Notes under the pieces: model-generated
The model's input: only the letters and a program-made list of their open reading frames with translations
What the model was told of the DNA's origin: nothing
Database searches by the model: none
Program-made: the position numbers and the translations under genes
From: Heligmosomoides polygyrus polygyrus
Taxonomy: Eukaryota > Nematoda > Chromadorea > Rhabditida > Heligmosomidae
DNA: 64,000 nucleotides
Reading direction: 5' to 3'
Assembly (NCBI GenBank): GCA_947396885.1
Contig: OX377202.1
Location: 59,546,034-59,610,033 of the forward strand
Shown: positions 1 through 11,253 of the stretch, piece after piece
Numbering within the stretch: position 1 is the stretch's first letter
Layout of the letters: each line of letters begins with the position of its first letter

Positions 1-160
1 CTTAACGCGGCAACGGCAACGGCAACGCGGAAACCCACGGCACTCAAGGAAGGGTGCTTCATAAGTACCGGCCCCGTGGTGCCGTGGGCTTGCCGCGTTA
101 ACATGTTTACCGGCAACCCCACGGCACCACGGGCCCTTTGCTTCACAAGTACCCAACTGT
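1..160. repeat. GC-rich inverted repeat
   Basis: A block around 71-87 (cccgtggtgccgtggg) is repeated in inverted orientation around 116-132 (cccacggcaccacggg). A second pair relates the start of the window (ttaacgcggcaa) to about 92-104 (ttgccgcgttaa). No coding signal was seen. It looks like the end of a foldback element cut by the window edge. Confidence 0.5.
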
Positions 161-169
161 TCTCTTTTA

Positions 170-329
170 GGCCTCTGTTGTACTCCCGCGGGAGCATCCG
201 CGGAACGTCCGCGGACCAATGGTGCACGGCGGAGGTGGGCGTGGCGAGGCGCGGCGATTGGCCAGGTGAGGAGTCTCGGCGCGATTCCCGCCCTTCCGCG
301 GATGCTCCCGCGGGAGTATAACAGATGCC
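170..329. mobile_element. Short MITE-like element with 35-bp terminal inverted repeats
   Basis: Positions 170-204 and 295-329 are near-perfect inverted copies (two mismatches), each holding the palindrome ctcccgcgggag and the site tccgcgga. The 90-bp centre is GC-rich and has no believable ORF. No clear target duplication was seen. Length and structure fit a non-autonomous DNA element; the superfamily is unknown. Confidence 0.6.
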
Positions 330-331
330 TT

Positions 332-707
332 ACAAGGGAGGTCAATGAGCGTCCCGTGGCAATTTTAAAGGTGACCTATTGAGGGTTGTAGGGAACTGTA
401 AAAGAATCACAGGAGTGATTTTCAAATTTCCTGCGGACATCTGGGGTGGTCAAAATTGCAAAAAACCGTATCACTTCAGTGCGGGCCGATAAAGCCAAAC
501 TGACGCCTGGAACTGTCATGTCGTGGTTAGAATCTAACCTGCTAAAGGTTTGGGGCTGGAACAATAGCGGGATTGCAGCGATTTCACAATTTGCTTGTTA
601 GCCGTACAGCAACCGAAGTGGAACATTGAGGTGCGCCGCTCACGAACAAAGGCTCAGCGACTAGCCGAGTGGATACGGGGACGGACTTGCAGGAAAGGGG
701 TCAGGGG
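332..707 (+). repeat. Left copy of a ~0.38 kb inverted repeat pair
   Basis: This segment is the reverse complement of 7359-7740 at clearly above 90% identity over its full length. It starts with acaagggaggtc. The pair could be the long terminal inverted repeats of one 7.4 kb composite element, or two independent insertions of the same repeat. I found no matching target duplication outside the pair, so the single-element reading is unproven. Confidence 0.7.
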
Positions 708-2832
708 TCGGATCCGGTGGGTGTGTTTCTGCATTGGTCGATCCGATTTTGTCGATGTGAAGTGTATTTTGACCACGGTATTGTACCATACTGACATTCT
801 AACCCTTATTTTAACCTAGATGTTACGATATAAAACCAAAAAATAAAGCAACAGCGTTCGCGATACATAGTTCGATTGACAGTTGAGGAGAGCAGACGAC
901 TATTCTTTGCTTAAAAAATAGATGATATTCTTTGTCTTGACTGTCTTCGGTAGGCATTGACGGTGAGATTGTCAGCACGACTGTACTTCACGACTCCAAA
1001 ATTCGAGGACTGTTACAAGAAGACGTAGTAGAATAGTACGAGCTTGCGCTTCGTTCAAGTCAAGCTAACATCACGAACAAGGGAGCGTCAATGGAATCAA
1101 CATCAAACAAAATCTAGCTGAAGTGTTTCCTCCTCATCAGCACAATCTATTTGAAATATGCCCCTAAAGGTATCTGCTACGACGATCTCCCTACGAATAG
1201 GGGCACGGTAGTCGGGAGGAAGGCAGTTAACAAGACAACCGATAACTCGGCATGGAGAAAACATTGAATCATACAGTTGATATCAACTCTCTCATGTAGT
1301 GTGTCGAGGATGGTCACAACAATCGATAAAATATAAATATACACATTATTTAATTAAAAATATAAATATAAATAACAGTTAATAACTAATAATTAATAAG
1401 TGAAATAGTAAATGAATAAATAATAAATAAAATTAAGATAAATCTTTTTATCCATTTTTTGAGTCTCTTCTGGACTTTTAGAGTCATGAAGTACACTAGT
1501 GCTGACTGACCCACCGTCAATGCCCAACGAAGGCGGTCAAGATAAAGAATATTATCTACAGGGTGCGTAAGAAGTATTGACGCAGTGAATGGCGATTGTG
1601 GAAAAAGTAATGCACTGTAAGATTTAACATATTCACCTCCAGAATATGGGAAAGGATGTTGCACGATCACGATCACGATTCCGAAGCTCATCGGCGGTGC
1701 GCCGCAAGTGCTCTACGTGGATTTCGTCCCGTGCTTTGAACATGGTAGTCTTCAGCGGCTGGTCACCTTTATTGGAGGTAGCCTAGACCGTAGCCTCCAA
1801 ACTGCCTAAAAAGAGCATCCAGCGGATTCATGTTTGAGCGATGCTGGCCTAAGAAGATGTTCACATCCACGCGCCTTTGTCTGCTACCATCTGACAGAGA
1901 TTGACAAATTTGGAATTGAACGTTATTGCGCTTGGACATCTTGCAAACATCATCTGTTATGACAGAGTCGTAGCTGACTTTTAGGTTATTGACCTCTTTC
2001 CTCACTTACCGTTCCGCCTATTTTTAATGAAGTATTCATTTCTTCTGGTAACAGCCAAGAAAGGACCACCCTAGCGACGACGGTATCATGTTTCTTTAGT
2101 TTTCTCGAGTTCTTTTTCGAACACAGTAGGGACAACAAATATAACACACAAAAACCTTAAAAAGTAGAAAGAGAAAGCTGGAACTGAAACAGAAGGAGGT
2201 GCGTCAATGCTTTTTACGCATCCTGTATTTTACAGTTGGGAGGCCCTTGCTGCTACCGAGCAACTGCAAAGAAAAGTCTTCTGTTCTCTCATTCGTGATG
2301 TTAGCTTGACTTGAGCGAAGCGCAGGATGTAGACTGGTGACGATGTGGGTAGTATTACGTCTTCTTGTAACAGTGAGAAGGTTGCTGTATGTGACGGGCG
2401 TGAAATCACTAGCAATGTGGTTGGCTAAGCATGAAGAAGACAGATTGATATGTTATACTTTCTCTCAAGAAGTCGAAGAGAGGTCGAAAAAAATCAATCA
2501 TAAATACAATAAATAAATAATATAAATATAAATAATAAACAAATAATAGTAAAACATAGTAAATCAAAAAAAATCAACAACAATAACATAATGAACAAAT
2601 AATTAAATATAAAAATAAATATCTTTATTCAATTTTTTTGTCATTTTTTCCTCAAATTGAGAAGTACGGTCGAGCTGACAGTCCCACCAATGCCTACCAA
2701 AGACGGCCAGGACAAAGAATATTATCCTTTTTTAAGCAAAAAAAGCCGCCTGCTCTCCTCATGGACAATCGAACTATGTATTATGAGCGCTGTTGCTTTG
2801 CGTGTTTATTTTTGTTTTTTAATCGTAACATG
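708..2832. other. Non-coding, decayed repeat remnants
   Basis: No gene is supported here. An inverted pair relates about 1010-1082 to about 2287-2370 (shared caagtcaagctaacatcacg). A direct pair relates about 1445-1560 to about 2630-2735. Two AT-rich tracts (1325-1440, 2490-2640) precede the two direct copies. This looks like an old duplicated or foldback element; ORFs here are short and unsupported. Confidence 0.5.
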
Positions 2833-3022
2833 CAAGGGACGGATTCATCTACGACTTATAGCGATTTAAGGGAGCAAATGTAGCCGAAATTCCTGAAATC
2901 GCGGCTTATCAAGCGATATGGTGAAACATTTCACCATATCGCTTGATGTTAAGGCGCTATCAGGAATCTCGCCTGCATTTTGAGGTTAAATTGCTGTAAG
3001 TCGTTGATGGATCCCGCCTCAG
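2833..3022. mobile_element. MITE of the GGATTCATCAACGACTTA family, copy 1
   Basis: Ends resemble ggattcat-acgactta and its reverse complement. The centre is a hairpin with atcaagcgatatggtgaaa facing tttcaccatatcgcttgat. Two relatives lie at 35178-35348 and 42288-42462. This copy is diverged at both ends and no target duplication is visible. Confidence 0.65.
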
Positions 3023-3124
3023 GCTAAAACAAAGTTCTAGTGCTAGTATGGTGCGCTACCGTGGTTAAGATGCACTTTATACTGACAAAATGGGCCGAAC
3101 AAGCCCAACAACGTGTAATCCTGA

Positions 3125-3345
3125 CTTCCGGATCCGAACCCCTGGACTATAGTTGAGTCCGAATGAATATTCGAGCATTCGAATTTGAATAGTTCCATTC
3201 GAATTCGAATATTCGTATTCGAACGTTCGAAAAAACGCGATTTTCGAATGTGTTCGGATTCGAATGCTCGAAACACTCGTGTTCGAATGCTCAAATTCGA
3301 ATGCTCGAAACATTTGCATTCGAACGTTCGATTGCTACGAAGTCT
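3125..3345. repeat. TTCGAA/ATTCGAAT motif array
   Basis: A dense array of gaacgttcga and attcgaat variants, many self-complementary. A related block occurs at 7195-7330, and another at 50974-51308. This resembles the subterminal motif arrays of the hAT-like elements in this window, but terminal repeats were not identified here. Confidence 0.55.
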
Positions 3346-3837
3346 GTGATCCAACAAAATAACCTGTCTTTCCTGCTTCAAGCATCCCACGAGCAAATAT
3401 TTTACGCTCCAATCAGAAGTGTCCGCCCTCATCGGGAAATCAGGGACCGTATACTCTTTGAGCGCAGGACCAGGCTAGGGAAGGTACTCCAAGGTGTGAG
3501 CCCCGCTTGACGGCAGTGCCATCACTAGTGTACAAGGCATTGATCGAATGCTCAAACGGAGATCGCTTTTAAAAACACCTTCTTCCGTGCAATGAATTCG
3601 GTCAGGTGTTCGCGGTGGAGCGCGCTTGCGCAATGCACAGTACAGCATTCCTAACAGAGTGCAAGAAACGATTCCGACCAATGCACCCCCGAATGATTAC
3701 CGTACACCGTTTGTCTGCGCTCTCCTGCTTAGAGATCGCGCGTCGCCGTCCTCGTTGCCCCGTTTGATCGATGCCTTGTGCGCCCGCGACGGCACTGCTG
3801 GCAAGTGGGTCGTGGTGCAGTGGGTAGCGGGGAGGTT
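3346..3837. other. No gene recognised
   Basis: Several short overlapping ORFs on both strands, none with family resemblance or splice context. The stretch near 3810 (tggtgcagtgggtagcg) looks weakly like a tRNA A box, but no B box follows, so no RNA gene is called. Confidence 0.3.
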
Positions 3838-6585
3838 TCCTAAAGTTCGGAGCAGTTTGGGGATCTTCTGATTGGGGCGCGCGATTCCCATCGGGGCGCG
3901 TTATTGTCTGATGAATCTAATACTGCCCGTCTGCACAAAATGCGCTTGAAACTGGAGTTATGCAGTTAGAGTGTATGGTAAGTCCAGCACAGCCGATTCA
4001 GCCACCTAGGAGGACCCACAAATTACAGTTTTTCGTTGTCGTTGTGATTTTTATCTCCTTTACAGCCACCTGGCAAGTGCTATTTAGAACAGGAATTATA
4101 TAGTTAGAATGTGTGGGGAGTTTCGTGGCGTTAAAGAACGATTCTATCAGATACATTTATTGGGTGTTATTATAGTATACATGTAGTTAGCTTTGGAGTG
4201 CCCATCAGTGTAGCTGGTTATGGTGAACACATTGGAATAAGACTTGGTAGAAGGTGCGAAGTGTAAGGAAAAGTCTGACGCTTTGCGAAACATGATTATT
4301 AGGTTCATGCTGCATTTGGAAAAGCGGTGCACGCAGTATTCAAGAGCAAGGATATAACTGGTATGGAACTAACTTAGGCCACAATGCAAAATGCAATGGC
4401 GCTGCTGCCTAAGAAAACAACCCTAAAGCAGCCAATCACAAGGAGAACGATAATGCAGGCTCCAGGCGCTGCACGGGGGAATTGAACAGCCTTATAAAAT
4501 GGTATCCTAAAAGGGTTGCCTGATCAATTTAATTCCAGTTTGAACGAATACGGTGAATGCTCCTTTTAAACTCTTTCATAGTGATCTCTCGATGTACTTC
4601 AAATCCTATACTTTCTACCTTCTTCCAAGTTTCCTTCCTATGTTGTCATCATAATCTCGTGAGATATACTATGAGGAGTTTCAAACTTTACTATAAATAA
4701 CATGCCTGTTTAAAACATTGTACTTCCATTGTGATCTCTCGGTGCACTTCAAACCCTACATTTGTATCTTCTACCAAGTCTTATTCCAATGTGTTCTCCA
4801 TAACCAGCTACACTAATAGGCACTCAAAAGCTTACTATATGTACCCAATGAATGCATCTAATAGAATCGCTCTTTAACGCCACGAAACTCACCACACATT
4901 TTAACTATATAATTCCTGTTCTAAATAGCACTTGCCAGGTGACTGTAAAGGAGATAAAAATCACAACGACAACGAAAAACTGTAATTTGTGGGCCCTCCT
5001 AGGTGGCTGAATCGGCTGTGCTGGACTTACCATACACTCTAACTGCATAACTCCAGTTTTAAGCGCATTTTGTGACCAAGGGTGCACACGAAGTTCTGTG
5101 CGTTAAATTTTTTAACGAAATTTTTTAACGGAAAATTTTCGTTAGATTTCCGGTAAATCGTTAAATTTCGTTAAAAAATACATTTAGCGCAAACTACTAC
5201 TTAAAATGAAAAAATCAAGGAAAGCGCTATATGTTCCACCTTCAACAGGTCAGCAACTAAAGTTCAAGGAATGGAGTGTAACACTCAATGTAAAACAAAC
5301 AATTCACTACCAATAAAGTGTTAACAGTAAAATAAACAGCCTCTCAGCAAAAATTATTTTTAGGGTGAAGAAGAAAAGGTATGGGATTATCATTCAAGAG
5401 AACGGCACTTAGTCGGCTGAGTAAGTTTGACCAGACAGATCCCAGGATTCCCCTCTTTCTTAGCTCTTTGCGAAGCCGTTTTGTGTGATTGTTCTACGAG
5501 CATGTAGAATCTCGCTGCCAGCTAGTACAGAAGGAATTCATGAAAATACATCTAAAAGTCTACCACTATTAACACGTTGATGAATACAAGATTTTCGCGC
5601 GCATGGTGCGCGGGACCAATCGATTTTTTGTAACCTCGGAACTGTGACACGACATCGTGTCACACGATCCCATACGGCCAAAAGGATGTGACACGGTCGT
5701 CAACTTGCCAGCGTTCAGGAAATGTAGCTTTCCAAATTTTTATACTATTATTGTCTTTCTCAAATCATTTAGAACGTCTTTACGTCTTTTAGAATCTCTT
5801 TAGAATTTAGAATACGTGAAAACCTTCTCTTCTTATCGAGTGTTTCAGGTGGTGAGCAAAAGTGTTTTTGGATAAGCTGCGCCAAGTGCGTGCAGGCATA
5901 TCTTGCGCGGTGGTCGGACCAGTACATATCTTTGTGGATTTTCTGACGTGCTTGGCAGCTCAACGCAGAACTTTTACATCTCCAAAAATGCATTATGCTA
6001 CATTTTTCACAGTTAGAGCAAGTGAGTCTGCCTACAACTCAGAAAGACTACCTCCCTTTTTTCTCACCCTTGTCCTATACAGAGTTTTTCAATAAATAAA
6101 TAAATAAATAAATTCAAAAAATTCAAATGCGCCATAAAGATTTTCGAAATAATACACTTTAGACATATAAAACTACTGCGCTGAGTCGCCAAGCACGCCA
6201 ACGAATCTATAAAGATATGAAAATAGCATCAAAGCATTGAAATATTCTTGCTGATTTCAACAGATTTTCAGGAACAGTTCTAATCGGAAGGATGAGGCCT
6301 GCAATATCAGTGAAAACTAAGGGGAAAAGTGATAAACTTACTGAGGAAAAAGTCCGTTAAAAATTCCGTTAAATTTCTAAAAACTTCCGTTAAGTCGTTA
6401 AGCCAGATTTTAACGAAAAATGCCGTTAATTCGTTAAATTCGTTAAATCGTTAATCGCTAAATGTACACCCCTGTTTGTGACCAGACGGGCAGTATTAGA
6501 TTCATCAGACAATAACGCGCCCCGATGAGAATCGCGCGCCCCAATCAGAAGATCCCCAAACTGCTCCGAATTTTAGGACCTTGCA
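3838..6585. mobile_element. Foldback element with long arms, split by a hAT-like insertion
   Basis: The left arm (about 3838-4350) is repeated in inverted orientation in two pieces, about 4690-5076 and 6475-6585. When 5077-6474 is removed, the right arm becomes continuous with the left arm's sequence across the junction (gcgcattttgtg..cagacgggc). The centre holds two direct copies of a ~60-bp motif at about 4580 and 4734. No transposase ORF is visible. Confidence 0.75.
5077..6474. mobile_element. hAT-like non-autonomous element with 8-bp TSD
   Basis: Ends are caagggtgcac and gtacacccctg (inverted). It is flanked by a perfect 8-bp direct repeat tttgtgac at 5069-5076 and 6475-6482, and the flanking foldback shows the expected uninterrupted site. 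The first ~110 and last ~130 bases are arrays of ttaacg/cgttaa motifs. An (AAAT)n run lies at about 6094-6115. No transposase ORF is present in the 1398 bp. Terminal CA(A/G)GGGTG with an 8-bp TSD is characteristic of hAT elements; membership is inferred from structure only. Confidence 0.85.
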
Positions 6586-7190
6586 TTTCAAACTCAATTG
6601 AAAGTGCATGGGCTGAATGCTTGTTGCAATCTTATTACTACTTAGCCAATTAACCTGTGCTGTGCTTCTTTAAACATTTAGAACCTGACAATCACGTGAG
6701 AGACACGTAACATGCGAGTTTATTGTGCTCTAACATTGCTGCTAGTGAAACATTTGGAGCAGTTTAATTGATTGCACAATTTGGTGTTCTCGTTATCGCT
6801 TTAATAACGCTTTCTACTTATCTAACCCCATAAAACGAGTCACGGCCGGCTCTTGGCTTTCCTTCGAGGAGAAGAAGTTTATCCTGAAGGGCTACTGGAA
6901 AATCGAAAACATCGATTTTCCAGTAGCCCTTCGATTTAGAGGCCCTTCCAGTAGCCCTTCGATTCAGCGACTGCTTCTCCAAAACATCACCCACTCGCGT
7001 CACCCATGCACAATCAATCTGGTCTGAAATGCAAATTTTCAGACAGGGGCATGGCGAAATCTTACTTCCTAAGCTTTCATATGAGCCCTTAACTTCTTCA
7101 CTGCCTTTACCGTGAGCAACATCATCACTTTCAAACAGTGTGAACATTTCTTGAGACATCCTGTATTTGCTTTGATGAAATGATCTTCCA
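6586..7190. other. Non-coding with a perfect 20-bp-stem hairpin at 6887-6931
   Basis: The stem aagggctactggaaaatcga is followed five bases later by its exact reverse complement. Part of the arm is repeated again at about 6946-6963. A 113-residue minus-strand ORF crosses the hairpin, but its repetitive composition argues against a gene. Confidence 0.6.
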
Positions 7191-7194
7191 ACAG

Positions 7195-7345
7195 AACATT
7201 CGAATTCGAATACTCGAAAAAACGCTATTTTTGAACGTATTCGAATTCGAATGCTCGAAAAAAAACGATTTTCGAATGTTATTCGATTTCGAGTGCTTGA
7301 AAATCGTGGCTATTCGAATATATTCGGTTATTCAAAATTTTTGGG
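7195..7345. repeat. TTCGAA motif array, second block
   Basis: Repeated attcgaattcgaat and gctcgaaaaa motifs, inverted relative to the 3125-3345 block. It sits just inside the right member of the 0.38 kb inverted repeat pair. Confidence 0.5.
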
Positions 7346-7358
7346 GAGCAGAACTATA

Positions 7359-7740
7359 CCCTGACCCCTTTCCTGCAACTCCGCCCCGTCTATCCACTCG
7401 GCCATCCAGTCGCTGAGCCTTTGTTCGTGAGCGGCGCACCTCAATGTTCCACTTCGGTTGCTGTACGGCTAACAAGCAAATTGTGAAGTCGCTGCAATCC
7501 CGCTATTGTTTCAGCCCCAAACCTTTAGCAGGTTAGATTCTAACCACGACATGACAGTTCCAGGCGTCAGTTTGGCTTTTTCGGCTCGCACTGAAGTGGC
7601 ACGGTTTTTTGCAATTTTTGACCTACCCTGATGTCCGCAGGAAATTTGAAAATCACTCCTGTGATTCTTTTACAGTTCCCTACAACCCTCAATAGGTCAC
7701 CCTTTAAAATTGCCACGGGACGCTCATTGACCTCCCTTGT
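7359..7740 (-). repeat. Right copy of the ~0.38 kb inverted repeat pair
   Basis: Reverse complement of 332-707, with its outer end at cccttgt. The two members differ by scattered substitutions and short indels, so the pair is not recent. Confidence 0.7.
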
Positions 7741-9571
7741 TAGACTTAATCAATCGGGGTGGGTGCTGATGGCCGACGGAAGGTCGTCCAGATAATCAGC
7801 CACCATGGTGAGGCTTCCATCCGAAAATCAAAATCAACCGATATTATTGATTGGTCAATGTCATTGTCTGGAGGACGCTTTTGATTTGGAAATTGTTCAC
7901 TTTGATCTCAAGATCATACTAACTTCGCGCGTTGGGTTACTAAGCTATTTCTACCTGCCCATGTACTCCGATTTTCAGCGGTGGACCAGAGCAGGTCAGC
8001 GAAGAAAGTTGGAAGGACCTACGCTCGATCCGACCACGCTTTCAACCAAGTCTTGCTCCTTACGATTAGTCCTCAATTTCCGGCAGTGCCTTGACCAGCT
8101 TCCATACTACAGTATGCAGAGGAGGATAGTATTTTTTGTCCTAAGTCCACTTTCCTGAATTCATCACACAGGAATAGGGTAGAAACTCCACGACTGGATT
8201 CGCGCACATTCATCTGTTCACAATCCGGTCGATTCTCAGCTGCATTGTTAGCAGCTGATTTATCTGGTTTGACGAAAATAAAAGCCGTTCTGTATAGTAT
8301 GCCCACCTACGTCCCAACACTGAATGTTTCATTAACAGTTTCTACAGAGTATGGTCAGGGAATTATTAAATGTCATTTCAACACTTTGTCACAGCTGTCA
8401 TACAGAGTTCTTTTTTGTGTTATAGGGTGGTATGTGGATGCGTGGGGAGTTAGGGTACAGCTGAATCTTACGAGGACGGTGATCATGGGAAACGGACGAG
8501 TTTCTATTTCCCCACTGTTGTTCAGTGGAGTGAATACTGCAGGTACGTGTATCAGGGTCGCGAAGACAACATGCCAACGACCTGGTGCCGGAACCTGACA
8601 GGAGGGAACAAGCAGATTGGCGAGCATTCTGGAGCGTCCAAGAAGTCGTGGAGAAGTCGGAGAACGTCCGGCTCGATTCACACTCATTCGACTCCACCAC
8701 TCCTCCTGCTCGTACACCTCAGAGACCTGGGCCACGCGAAGGCAGAATGAACACGCGATCAGCGTCGCACGGCGAGGAATTGAGAGAAGGCCTCCGGAGT
8801 CCAAGCTGACGTTCGACGATGCGCTATCGCAGTGTCGTGGGCCAGACCATCAAAAACTGGGGGGAGGAGGCCAGAGGCGGAGTGGCGTTCTACCCCCGCC
8901 CTTTAAACAGAGGCGTGGTAAATATCTGCGTCTCCACTATCTTGTAAGGCAGCCACTGGACTCTCGAGCAAGCCCAGGGGGTTGGGAGTGGGCGGGCCAG
9001 GGGGACGAGGGGGTAGAACGCTCGACCCCCGGGCCAGACATAACTCCAACGCCGCGCGAACCCCACCTGGCGTCGCGCACCGTGCGCGGCGAAAATGGAC
9101 GAGTTGTCGTGGTCCGACTGCTTCCGAATGGGATGGTTAGTGACTCGCGCTAGAGCGCCAGAGTGTGTACCGGCGACTGTCGACCGCGTTTTTTGCGAGG
9201 AGGTTGGACATGCGAGGGTAATTAAGATGTTAGATGGAATAGAGCGCAAACCGAAACCAGTGTCCTACTTCAAGGTCTCTAAAGATACCATACCAAACCT
9301 CCACTATCTTCCCATCTGTGTAGGCCTCGAATGCCTACTGCTAGGTGAAAGAAAAAAGTTGTCGATTTCATTTACTAGAACACATAAACAAGGGCTTTGA
9401 GATGCGTCAAAGCTATGCGGCGACAGAAGAACTAGACGAGGAGCTTAAACACTGTTAAAAGTTCGTGCTCCGCTGCTAACCATGCGTCACCGAGCGCACG
9501 TCCGCGTTTCAGCGCCGTGACGTCGTATGCGGCTAGCGTGCGACGTCACGTTGGAGTTAAGTCCTGGGCCC
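7741..9571. other. No gene recognised; GC-rich part at 8800-9200
   Basis: Several overlapping ORFs of 100-180 codons occur on both strands between 8370 and 9250. They are low-complexity in translation, rich in Arg, Pro, Gly and Ser, and match no family I recognise. The open frames are best explained by local GC bias. Possibly part of an unidentified element. Confidence 0.3.
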
Positions 9572-9735
9572 TCAAAAACTAGGTGGGCCGGTCACGTATT
9601 GCGTTTTGCGGACACCCTCTGCACGAGAGCCGTCACCGAATGGATGCAGCGCGGGTGTCACAAGAACAGCAAGGCGCCATCGGGCCTTGGTCGGACTACT
9701 TCGTGAAAGCCTTTAACGAACGATATGAAGCGACG
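9572..9735 (+). pseudogene. RTE-type LINE ORF2 C-terminal fragment
   Basis: The frame from 9572 reads SKTRWAGHVLRFADT then TRAVTEWMQRG. After a frameshift near 9685 it reads PWSDYFVKAFNERYEA. RWAGHV and TRAVTEW followed by WSDFFVKAFNER is the conserved tail of strongylid RTE-like LINE proteins. Upstream reverse transcriptase sequence is absent, so this is a 5'-truncated, frameshifted remnant. Confidence 0.7.
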
Positions 9736-10032
9736 GAGTGGCGATCTTGCCTCCACCCTTTGAAAATAGGCGCTGCAAGGCGAGATGGGGCGCCCGTCGT
9801 GGGAGAAGATGCTCGTGCGAGCCGACGCGTCGCGCCTGGCTGTGCGTTGGACGGCAGATCGTGGGAATATTCATGTAGCTGGAACCGCCTTCTTGGGGAC
9901 TGCATACGAGGAAGTGTATTGGGACATATCATAGGCGGGGACGTGGTTTTTGGGCATCTGGTGGACATTACGAGGAATAGGAATGTGTTCTGACCAAACA
10001 GTCAAAATAATTCTCTCCTACTAGGGGGAAGG

Positions 10033-10324
10033 GCGCGTGCAGCGCAGTCGGAGGAGGCGCGACTGTCGCGTGCACCCGATACCAGGTTCCTGGTTCGGGT
10101 TTCCCGCCCAGGCCAACCAAGCCTTCCATCCCTCCGGGGTCGATGAATTGGTACCAGACTTGTCTGGGAAGGATAAAGCGCTGACTTGTTCATCGGCTGG
10201 CCGCCGCAAGTCATTGTATGGCCAAATACGCATTCAGCACGCCTCCACGACATCCCGTAGAAGTAGAATTCGCTGGCGCATCCCAGAAATGATTGAGTAA
10301 CGCCGTCCTTTATCCTTTATCCTT
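10033..10324 (+). mobile_element. tRNA-derived SINE with 14-bp target site duplication
   Basis: The 292-bp body is bounded by a perfect 14-bp direct repeat tactagggggaagg (10019-10032 and 10325-10338). It ends in three copies of tccttta, a LINE-mobilised tail. The head holds an A-box-like gcagcgcagtcgg near 10040 and a B-box-like ggttcgggtttcc at about 10092, spaced as in an internal pol III promoter. There is no ORF. The perfect TSD suggests fairly recent insertion. The partner LINE is unknown. Confidence 0.8.
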
Positions 10325-10338
10325 TACTAGGGGGAAGG

Positions 10339-11223
10339 CTCGAACTGCGTTTCAGCCATCCCTTACTGTTTCCAAACAACCTTGCTTGTCAAGTTGGATT
10401 AAACTTGTTAAACTCAACCTATTCCTAAGTAAACGAAATGAAGGTGGTCCGCAAGATTTAGTAGTTCCAAGAAACATGCCCCGCCACCTCTTCATTATTG
10501 GCGTTATGGGTCTCGTTTGAGACTTGCTCACACCAATCTCCTTGGTATTTCAGTCTCCCTCGGTCAGTTGAATAAAACTGTGACGTGCAAAATGTTTGCC
10601 AGGGCCTCATCAATGGTTCGGAGAGATGCGCAGGCAGACTCGTCTGAGTGAGCGGGGCAATGCGCGGGATGGAGTGGGCGCGCCGGTAGGAGGGGAAAGA
10701 ACGCATGATGGGAGAAGGACGATGTTCGTGCCTCCAAGTGAGTAATTCACCACCTTTATTTCCTTCAAATCATGTTACAGTCTGAAATGACCTGAACAAC
10801 GACGGAGAGTTATGGGGAGCCCAGCATCCAGACTGCCACAGAGGCCCCATAACTCTACGTGCGTGCATTTACCATAAAATAATTGGAGTCATCGTGCCTT
10901 GAGTCTTTTGAACGCTGTCGGTCATCAGCAAAAAGTGCATTTCGCCCCTTGCGATTAATATACTACTTGTATGACGCTATATCATCACTTTCGGAAAAAC
11001 ATGCTGGAAATGGACGAAACAAAAGCAGAAGTACAGAACATCCTTGAAGCGTTGTAGATCCAGAGGCCGGATTCATGATAATGGATGAGAAAGTTTGCTC
11101 AGTGAAGAAAGTGGTCAGGGGGGTAACTTTGGTATTCATAAGCAGCCTATCAGAGTAGTCATTCCATGTGGGACAATTCGTTCATTTAATGGTGAGCCCT
11201 TCGATTCAAACCGTTGATTTGTT
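10339..11223. other. No gene recognised
   Basis: Unassigned sequence. A short inverted pair agagttatgggg / ccccataactct lies at about 10807-10856. No supported coding exon, RNA or transposon end was found. Confidence 0.3.
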
Positions 11224-11253
11224 GACACCTGACACTTATCTTCTTCTTCTTCT

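Noticed and set aside
8373..9249. Overlapping 100-178 codon ORFs on both strands.
   Set aside because: No family resemblance, mutual overlap and GC-driven openness.
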